In this document: in pieces, positions 56,572-64,000 of the stretch
Layout of the letters: every line of letters starts with the position of its first letter
Position numbering within the stretch: position 1 is the stretch's first letter
Origin: Riptortus pedestris
Lineage: Eukaryota > Arthropoda > Insecta > Hemiptera > Alydidae
Assembly: GCA_019009955.1 (NCBI GenBank)
Contig: CM032233.1
Coordinates: forward strand, 89,446,501-89,510,500
DNA length: 64,000 nucleotides
Reading direction: 5' to 3'
Translations under genes and position numbers: made by a program
Notes under the pieces: generated by a model
Databases searched by the model: none
What the model saw: the letters and a program-made list of their open reading frames with translations, nothing else
What the model was told of the DNA's origin: nothing

Positions 56572-57282
56572 ATATAATTATTTGTCTGTTAACGCTCCTG
56601 CGGTCGCATATTTTGGTTGATGATTACCATACTCGATATTTAATCGTTTTGTGTAAACAGAAAGATCAAGTTCGTGGATGGCTGAATTCGGACCAGCGGG
56701 AGAAGGGATTTAGAGGGAATTATAGAAAATTCGAAATATCTCCATTACTACGTCGGATCGAAAAATTGTATAGAACTAATCTTATTGCAAATTAAATGTA
56801 CTGTAGATATTGTTAGTTACAATTATTCTCTATCTTGAATATTAACCGAGATATTTGCTCACGTCATATTAATAATAAGCTGTTATATCAGGAACCACTT
56901 CATTCTTAGGTTAAATACCAACTAATGTTTTCATTGGACTGCTACTTTGTGAGATATATGCAAATACGTCGATCCCCTCTCACCTTCTTTTGTTCTTGGA
57001 CGACTAAAATTGGAGTGATTGTGATAAAAATTATTCTGACCCATTATAAATTACAGAAATTACAGATATAGTAAATAGTTTTCAATAAAATGAATATGTT
57101 ATATACAGGTATTTTTTTAGTAATTGTTTTTCTTTCCAGTGAAGAATATTTCAATCTATCTTTTCAGCTCTAGGCAGATGGCAGACATGCTCACAATTCA
57201 GACGAATAGGGAGGTTATTAAAATTGACTGAAATATTTCTCATTACCATTTGTATTTATTACACAGCCCCTGCGTGACGGAC
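56389..57282 (-). mobile_element. Family A copy, full length
   Basis: TTAGCAGATTTCCCTTAAGG opens the hairpin end. Then come TGAGGTCGTACTCTTGATGC, TCCATCGATCCTACACAGGA, (TA)n 56521-56568, TGTCTGTTAACGCTCCTGCG, GAAATATCTCCATTACTACG, GAATATTAACCGAGATATTT, TTTGTGAGATATATGC and finally GCCCCTGCGTGACGGAC. At 894 bp it is a reference for the long sub-type. The subterminal GGGAAATCTGC next to the 5' end is lost here. Confidence 0.85.
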
Positions 57283-57627
57283 TTTTTTTTGTGCTTTAAG
57301 AGTTAAGGAGAGTGCAAAGCTATGGATAAAATCCTTGCAGTTAAATGAAATAATAATCTGATGTAGGATTGAAGAGGAAATGAACAGCAACAATTTCAGT
57401 GGGCAGAGGTGCGAAGGAAGCAGTATCAGGAACAGATGGCGAACGTGACAAGTCTCCTGATAACCTTAACTTAAAATTTGTTATTATCCACGACACGCAT
57501 TCTTTTTTATTAACTCCTTTTTCAGTTTCCATCACAAGCACAGATGAAAATACAAATGATCTTTTAGGAAGCATATCAAGCTATCAGAATATTTTGTTTT
57601 CACTTCTCGACTCTTTTCCCTACTGTT
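57283..57627. other. Interval with a 77-residue minus frame
   Basis: 57341-57574 is open on the minus strand and partly on the plus strand. Composition is more balanced than usual, but I recognise no motif. Confidence 0.3.
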
Positions 57628-58539
57628 TTAGCATATTTAAATCACCTATTGAGGTTGTACTCATGGCGCTATTTTTTTAAAAATCTCTTCCAATGCACAA
57701 AAGCTTCCACAAATGCCCATCGATCCCTACCTAGGAGATGACGAAAATAAGGTCCGTTCAAAACTATATATATATTTGTCTGTTAACGCTCTAGCGGTCC
57801 TAATTTTTGTTTGACTGAAACTCAATATTTAAATATTTTATGTAAAACTAAAGATAAAATTCGTTAATAGCTGAAATGCGACCAGTAGGAGGAGGGGGTG
57901 TTTGGAAGGGGAATTTCGAAAAATCTTAATATCTCCGTTATTATGCGTTGGATCGAAAAATCGTATAGAACAAATATTATAGCAAATGTATGTTCTTCAG
58001 AAGTTGTAATGTGAGATTTTTCACTATCATGATTATTAACCGAGATATTTTTTTTTTTTAGTTTTCAGCCTTCAGTAAACCTCCACTCCTACTCATGTCA
58101 CATAAACAATACTCTGTTATATAGTGAAACGCATTATTCCAAGCTTTAATACCAAATATTCTTCTCATTGCACTCTTACTTTTTACCACTCTAGCGTTAG
58201 CAATTTTTGATTAACCGTTACCAAACTCGATATATAAGCGTTTTATGTAAAAAGAATGATGAAGTTCGTTAACGGCTGCAATCGGACAGTAGGGAGGTTT
58301 CGTAGGGAGGAATTTTGAAAATTCGAAATCTCCGTTTTTTAGCGTTGGATAGAAAAATTATATAGAACCAATCGTATTGCAAATGAAATATAGACATTTT
58401 TTAGTTTTCGCCCACCAGTAAACTTTCTTTGAAGCCTGAATACCAAATATTGTGCATTGGACATTTGCGTTTCGAGAAATACAAATACTTGACGCACGTG
58501 GGAAATCTGCTTAGTTAACGCAGTACCTGCGTGACTGAC
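57628..58539 (-). mobile_element. Family A copy, two-module form
   Basis: Decayed hairpin, TGCCCATCGATCCCTACC, short TATATATATT, TGTCTGTTAACGCTCTAGCG, then inner modules at 57860-58100 and 58230-58400, and the terminus GTGGGAAATCTGCTTAG...CTGCGTGACTGAC. Confidence 0.8.
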
Positions 58540-58669
58540 TTTTATTACATAATGTAATTTACTTTGAAACAATTCGCCTAAACATTATATCGCTGAAATT
58601 TAAGCTTTAATAATCCAGTATTAGGCGAAGATTAAATGGAATGCTCAAAGAAACAAGGCCCATAGACTT

Positions 58670-58811
58670 TTTTCCTCGACGGAAATTTGCTATTGAGGAC
58701 GTATTCGTGACGTAATTTTTGAAGACTTCCACAAATGTCCATCGATCCTACCTAGGAGGTAACGAAAAAGAGGTCCGTTCAAAATTATATATTTATATAT
58801 ATATATATGTA
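58670..58811 (-). mobile_element. Family A 3' end
   Basis: A damaged hairpin, TGAGGACGTATTCGTGACG, TGTCCATCGATCCTACCTAG and GAGGTCCGTTCAAAATTATA, stopping at a short TA tract. Confidence 0.7.
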
Positions 58812-59026
58812 TACTTTTTTTTGTTTGTTATAATTTTTAATCTGTACAGTGATTTTAGAGCATATTACAGATACAATAATTGTTATGAATATAAGTAAAA
58901 CAATATTTGATGTTCACTAAATACTTAAATAGGTTTGTTCAAAATTATATACATATATAATTTTCTGTTAACGTTCGAGCGGTAGAAATTTTTTTTTTAT
59001 GGAAACAAAATACGGGGCTTTAGTGT

Positions 59027-59542
59027 AGACTTAAACGGCTAAATATCGAGTATAATATAGATCAAATAAACATTTTCGAGTACAGAACGAAATAAATCCT
59101 AATTGATGATGAATCACATGATGTATTTGCATGTGTCTCACAAGTAATAGTTGACTGAAAAGTTTATATGGTATTTAACCTTGGAATGAACTGGTTCATG
59201 ATATAACAGCTTATAGTATATACATATAGTGTATATGACATGAGTAGGAGTGGGGGTTTACTGATGGCCGAAAACTAAAATATGGAAATATCTCGATTAT
59301 TATTCAATATAAAACATAACATGTATATAACAACATTTATAGAACGTTATATTTGCCATAATTTGATTCTAAACAATTTTTCTATCCGACGCATAACAAC
59401 GGAATTGTTTAAAATGTTTGTAATTCCCCCTCCCACTGATCTCCCCCTAATGAACTTGATCTTCATTTTTACATAAAACGTTTAAGTATCGAGTTTGGTA
59501 ACGATCAGACAAAAATTGTGACCACTAGATCGTTAACAGAAG

Positions 59543-59576
<34 letters not shown>

Positions 59577-59700
59577 TAATTTTGAACGGACCTCATTTTC
59601 GTCATCTGAATAGGGTCGTAGGACATTTGAGGAAATGTTTCGAAAATCCCATAATGAGTACAACCTCATTAGTTGATTTCCCCCAAGGAAAATCTGCTAA
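59027..59700 (+). mobile_element. Family A copy, 5' truncated
   Basis: It starts at the inter-module linker (CATTTTCGAGTACAGAACG), then one module with GGAGTGGGGGTTTACTGATG and TCTATCCGACGCATAACAAC, (TA)n 59542-59580, and the 3' end to AATCTGCTAA at 59700. Confidence 0.75.
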
Positions 59701-60391
59701 AAGTGAAACACGTCTCGCTAATGGCTGAAATCGGACCGGGGATTTAGAGGGATAAAATCGTAAATATCTCTGTGATTACAGATCAGTTAAAATGTAAATA
59801 TGGTATTATGGCATCGTCCAATATTTTCCCCGACTCGAATGCTAACAGTTATTTAAAAATTAATTTTAATATTTCATAAATATCAAAAGAATTGCAATCC
59901 ACCCAAAGTTTTACACTTGGTACTATATAGCATAAAATACACGAAAATACCATTGGCAACAATGTAATCATCCAAAACGAGATAAGATATCATTTATGAT
60001 TGCTAGCATGGAATTCAAATTGAGAAATTGATAAAGGAAATCTTTTAATACATTCAATGTATTTCGTTGAGGAATTCTATAGATTTTGGAATAAATGAAA
60101 TAAAATTTAAATTATTGTACAAATGAAACATTAATACAGCAATAGAACAAGAAATAATAATAAATAATAATATTTTTAGAGGATAAAGTATGTTTGAAGC
60201 ACATTTTTTAACGATCATAAAAAAAAAAAAAAAAAAAAAATGAACTTAATATTTCACTAATAATGTTATCCCAAAGTTCTAATGTCATGATCTATGACAG
60301 TTAATGGAATTAAACAAAGTCTCTGACACATTTCATAGATGGGCTTAATATATGCTTTTGTCGATAAGTTAATTTGTTGCTCTCTCAGATC
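59701..60391. other. AT-rich interval
   Basis: A short family A-like piece (TGGCTGAAATCGGACCGGGG) near 59721 is followed by unassigned AT-rich DNA with an A22-type run at 60219-60240. Confidence 0.35.
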
Positions 60392-60600
60392 ATGAAGTGT
60401 AAAGAGGTGCTCAGGTTAGCCATGTTAGTTAAAGAGTTGGCCTTAATCTCACATGGTAAACGAAGTGACGAAATTCATTAAATAACATCCTAAATCCCAC
60501 CCTGGCTAGAAAAGGGTGTAACCTGTAGATAACCCGTCCCAATTAGCCTGAGTTGCAAAAAGTGGACGTTAATAAATAATAATAATAATGAAGTGTAAAG
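60392..60600 (+). mobile_element. tRNA-derived SINE with 13 bp target duplication
   Basis: ATGAAGTGTAAAG occurs at 60392-60404 and 60588-60600, directly flanking the SINE body (60405-60587). The body has GCTCAGGTTAGCCATGTTAG, CACCCTGGCTAGAAAAGGGT, GATAACCCGTCCCAATTAGC and an (AAT)n tail. The stretch that should hold the B box (between GGTAAACG and TTCATTAAAT) is deleted, so this copy should not be transcribed by pol III from itself. The clean duplication shows retrotransposition through a LINE-type enzyme. Confidence 0.9.
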
Positions 60601-60693
60601 GAATTTCTGATTAAATGCTGAAAAGTAAAAATTGCAAATATCTTGGTTATATATTCCGGATAAAGAAAATATGAAATATATTCTATCTACATA

Positions 60694-60696
<3 letters not shown>

Positions 60697-60745
<49 letters not shown>

Positions 60746-61355
60746 AAAGATCAAGTTCATAATGGCTGAAATCGGACCAGTGGGAGGGGGGATTTAGAGG
60801 GGGATTCGAAATATCTCCGTAACTATACGTCGGATCGAAAGATTGTATAGAACCAATCTTATTGCCAATTAAATGTACTATACATATTGTTCGTTACATA
60901 CATGTATTCTCTACCTTGAATATTAACCTAGATATTTGCTTTTTTCAGTTTTCAGTCTTCAGCAAACTTTAGTTCCTACTCATGTCATAATAATAATAAG
61001 CTGTTATTTCATGAAACACTTCATTCTTAGGTTAAATACCAAATATAGTTTTCATTAAACTTCTACTTTGTGAGATATATGCAAATACCATCTGTTGCCC
61101 TCCCCCCCCCCTTCTTTGGTTTTTGGAATACTAAAATTTGAGTAATAAAAATTATTCAGATTTAGTATAAATTACAGTACTAGATGTAGTCAATAGTTTT
61201 CAATAAAATTAATATGTTATATTCTAATAGATTTCATTAATTGTTTTTCGTTCCCTTTGAAGAATATTTCTTTTTATGTGTTCAGCTCTGAGCAGTTGGC
61301 AGACCGGTTTGTTTACAATTCAGACACTTTGGGAGATTATTAAAATTGACTGAAA
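60697..61355 (-). mobile_element. Family A interior after (TA)n
   Basis: (TA)n 60697-60744, AGATCAAGTTCATAATGGCT, G-run near 60785, TCTCCGTAACTATACGTCGG, TTGAATATTAACCTAGATAT, a C-run near 61100 and the CTGAGCAGTTGGCAGACCGG block. It stops in the constant ACTGAAAGATTTCTC stretch, where the next copy begins. Confidence 0.75.
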
Positions 61356-62285
61356 GATTTCTCCCCTTAGGGGAAATCAGCTATTGAGGTCGTACTCATG
61401 ACGGAATTTTCGAAATTTTTGTTCAAATGTCCATCGATCCTACTCCCAAGATGACGAAACTGTGGTTCGTTCAAAACTATATATATATCTGTTACCGCTC
61501 TGCGGTTGCAATTTTTGTTTGATCGTTACCAAACTCATTACAGAGTCATTTTATGAAAAAAGAAAGATCAACTTCGTTAACGGCTGAAATCGGACAAGTG
61601 GGAGGGGGGGGGGGGTTAAAGGGGGAGAATTTTGAGAATTCGAAATATCTCCGTTACTATAAGTCAGATCGAAAAAGTGCATAGAATAAATCTTATTGCA
61701 AATTAAATGTGCAATAAATATTGTTATATAAATTTATTCTATATCTTGAATATTAACGAGATATTTCCATATTTCAGTTTTCAGCCATCAGTAAACCCCC
61801 ACTTCTAATTGTGTTACATAAACAATACTCTATTATATAATAAACCATATTATTCAAAGGCCAAATACCAAATATTGTTTTCATTGAACTTTTACTTTGT
61901 GAGTATATACAAATACATTCTTTTGACCTCCCCCCCTTGCTTAAGTTTTTGGATTACTAAAATTTGAGTGATTGAGTTTAAACTAATTCTGATTCATTAC
62001 AAATTACACCACTAGCTTTAGTAATTTTTTTTTTTATAAAATTAATATGTTATATTTAGATATATTTCAATAATTGTTTGTCTTTCCGGTCTACCTATTC
62101 AGCGCTATCTATGAGGCTGGCTGGCCTGTTTGATTAGAATTCAGCCGCTTTACGTTGTAGAGATTATTAACTTGTATTGTAAATTTACTGAGCATTCACG
62201 GTAATGTTATCTATATGTATATTTATCTATTGTAAACCTTCACGTGGGAAATCTGCTTAGTTTACGCAGTCCCTGCGCGACGGAC
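61356..62285 (-). mobile_element. Family A copy, full length
   Basis: Hairpin end (CCCCTTAGGGGAAATCAGC), TGAGGTCGTACTCATGACGG, TGTCCATCGATCCTACTCCC, a short TA run, G-run at 61601-61625, GAATATTAACGAGATATTTC, and CACGTGGGAAATCTGCTTAG...CTGCGCGACGGAC. Only ~10 bp of TA remains in the microsatellite slot. Confidence 0.85.
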
Positions 62286-62329
62286 TTTTTATGTACATTT
62301 GGTCTTCAAAAATTATCACTGAAAAAAAT

Positions 62330-62590
62330 CTTTATTGCCACATTACATATTACGTGAAGAACATTTTGGCTGGGTTCTAGCACTCTTCTTGAGAACTGAG
62401 CAGTCCTGACCCTGACACATGTTTTGAAAATCACGGAGCATATGCGTGCAGTTGGAAGTAGCAGAGACCTTGACCGATATTCCAATCTCAGCCTTCCGGG
62501 AACACCTTTGCTGCTCTCGCTCGTTAAGGCATGCCGCGGCGTATCTCACCGCCCCCCCCCCATTCCAAAAAAAAACAAACAAAGACAAAC
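62330..62590 (-). other. Possible 3'-terminal exon or processed gene fragment
   Basis: An 81-residue minus-strand frame (62343-62588) ends at a stop. AATAAAGATTTTTTT, a poly(A) signal followed by T rather than A, lies just downstream on that strand (about 62324-62338). The C-terminal part (NCTHMLRDFQNMCQGQDCS) is not low-complexity. The upstream half crosses a C10-type run. I do not recognise the protein. Confidence 0.25.
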
Positions 62591-62756
62591 GAAATTCTTT
62601 CAGGCCTAGCCCAGTAATTAAGGACTGGGAATCAGCAAGTCACCCAGCGGTCTGCTTTGCTACCTGAACCCTTTTGGAAGATTTTTACAGCAGTACCTGC
62701 GACCCTCAAGGAGCACACCCTTAGTTGAGGGGGAAAAATGTCAGATGTATAAAAAA

Positions 62757-63221
62757 GTCCGTCATGCAGGGGCTGTGTAAACTAAGCAGATTTCCCACGT
62801 AAAGTTATACAATAGAGAAATCTCCATAGGAGTGCCGAACAGTTACGGAAACGACCGAACTAGCTTTCGCCGGGAACAAATAGAAGCGACCATAGCTCGT
62901 CCGTTACACTTAATAAAAATGCAAATATCTCGGTTAATATTCAAGATAGAGAATAAATGTATATAACAATATTTATAGTAAATGTAATTTGCAATAAGAT
63001 TGATTCTATACAATTTTTCGATTCGACCTATAGTAACGGAGATATTTCGAATGTTTGAAATTCCCCCCTCTAAACCCCCCCCCTCCTACTGGTCATTTCA
63101 GCCATTAACGAATTTGATCTTTAGTTTTACATAAAATATTTAAATATCGAGTTTGGTAACAGTCAAACAAAAATTGGGACCGCTAGAGCGTTAACAGATA
63201 TATATATATATATATATATAT

Positions 63222-63286
<65 letters not shown>

Positions 63287-63410
63287 TCGAACGGACCTCA
63301 TTTTCGTCATCTCCTGGGTAGGATCGTTGAACATTTGAGGAAACTATTAGAAAATCACGTCCTGAGTACGGCCTCAATAGCTGATTTCACTCATGGAAAA
63401 ACTGCTATAA
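62757..63410 (+). mobile_element. Family A copy, short sub-type
   Basis: GTCCGTCATGCAGGGGCTGT, AAGCAGATTTCCCACG, AGTGCCGAACAGTTACGG, an inverted pair (ATATCTCGGTTAATATTC and GTAACGGAGATATTTCG), C-runs near 63065-63085, imperfect (TA)n 63200-63282 and a 3' end with decayed hairpin to CTGCTATAA. Confidence 0.85.
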
Positions 63411-64000
63411 AGAAACTGAATACTAAGGCACTTGATTATCACATTTAACTGGGAAAATATAGTAAAGGTGTTAATTTAACTAAGCATTTTTACCCAACAA
63501 CAAGTCTGCACAGAAAACAACCTCAACAGTTATTACAGCCGTCAGTTAATAGTAGAGATGAGGGAAGGGATCACCTGTCATATGAACAAATAGGATATTC
63601 CCGCCCTAATTAAAATGTAAAACGTTTACATGTTTTTCCTTTCAAGGATAAGCGTAGATCATAAAAATTGCTGGTACCAGTAAGCATATATTAGTGGTAA
63701 AATAAAGTTTGATACCACGGCCTTTAAATTCTGTCTGAGGTGAGTTAATGTTGTTTTTTTGTTATGTTTTTTTTCTTTTTTTTCTTTTCTTTTTTTTCAG
63801 AAACATTCTTGATAAAATAATACCCTACTATTTATTGCAGGGTGGAACCTGTATATTGTTCACTCGAATTGATCCTATAGGCGTGAAATTGTCGTAAAAA
63901 CGACTTTGTGATTTACAATTTGTTTTGGGAAAAGACAATTTATGGTAAAATACCAGGTGTTGTATTGAGGTGGCAACAATGTTATCTGCTACCCTTCTAC
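63411..64000. other. Low-copy interval with an acceptor-like site
   Basis: TTTTCTTTTCTTTTTTTTCAG ends near 63800 as a strong polypyrimidine-AG. The following frame is open to 63897 (ends GGTCILFTRIDPIGVKLS, then TAA). I do not recognise it; it could be chance. Confidence 0.25.

Noticed and set aside
1..64000. CRISPR array or bacterial operons
   Set aside because: Repeats are dispersed, of transposon type and flanked by microsatellites. No regular spacer pattern, no cas-like frames and no dense coding.

Overview
This window looks like repeat-choked, AT-rich animal DNA, most likely from an insect or another arthropod with a large genome. I cannot name the species. The evidence is eukaryotic transposon biology: a Helentron-like family with about 40 copies or pieces, relics of jockey-like and other non-LTR elements, tRNA-derived SINEs with (AAT)n tails, a solo LTR, mariner/IS630, hAT and KRBA2/integrase DNA-transposon relics, hammerhead-like motifs of the Penelope type, and dozens of long (TA)n tracts. 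I see no convincing intact host gene, no complete tRNA or rRNA, no operon and no CRISPR array. Most long open frames are (TA)n translated as Tyr-Ile, or chance frames inside repeats.

The dominant component, called family A here, is a Helentron-associated (HINE/DINE-like) element of about 0.65-1 kb. It opens with GTCCGTCACGCAGG. The subterminal motif GCAGATTTCCC follows and recurs inverted at the far end. The middle holds a C/G-run block and a (TA)n microsatellite, and the element ends in a palindromic hairpin (GATTTCCC-TTAA-GGGAAATC) running into CTGCTAA. Copies lie in both orientations from 2 kb to 63.4 kb, with at least four sub-types. The other abundant component, family B, is a (TA)n-flanked repeat ending in GAAGCCGGGTA...GCTAGT(AT)n and built from modules of about 297 bp. 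It occurs singly, tail-to-tail (around 1435 and 47835) and head-to-head (a 2.1 kb palindrome at 33657-35761).

Layout. 1-4260: family B copies, family A pieces, and a B-like insert inside the TA tract of a family A copy. 5160-6812: a foldback (family C) and a 1046 bp TIR element with a decayed integrase-type tail, sitting between two TA tracts. 6813-11601: family A copies, one carrying a SINE. 11640-12930: a jockey-like LINE with an inverted 5' part (twin-priming structure). 13194-15608: family A. 16313-17165: family B. 17330-18270: low-copy AT-rich DNA. 18278-25495: nested family A copies with a 40 bp hairpin, a family B insert, a short Tc1/mariner-type MITE and a locally noisy or duplicated stretch. 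27095-29275: mariner relic and family C foldbacks. 31003-32145: LINE C-terminus, a 5' half of initiator tRNA-Met, and two inverted hammerhead-bearing repeats. 33544-36664: a family A copy split by the B palindrome. 37056-37860 and 51205-51983: an inverted pair of an unknown repeat. 38945-40720: tandem duplication. 40841-41436: hAT remnant. 44313-44878: solo LTR inside a TA tract. 46360-46614: LINE C-terminal relic. 47360-50228: family B and another TA-flanked repeat. 51984-56150: mostly low copy. 56149: a third hammerhead. 56389-63410: family A copies and a SINE with a clean 13 bp target duplication.

The main theme is nesting. Family A spreads (TA)n microsatellites, and these seem to serve as landing pads for family B, a TIR element, an LTR retrotransposon and a small hairpin element. 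Copy boundaries were read by eye and may be off by some tens of bases.
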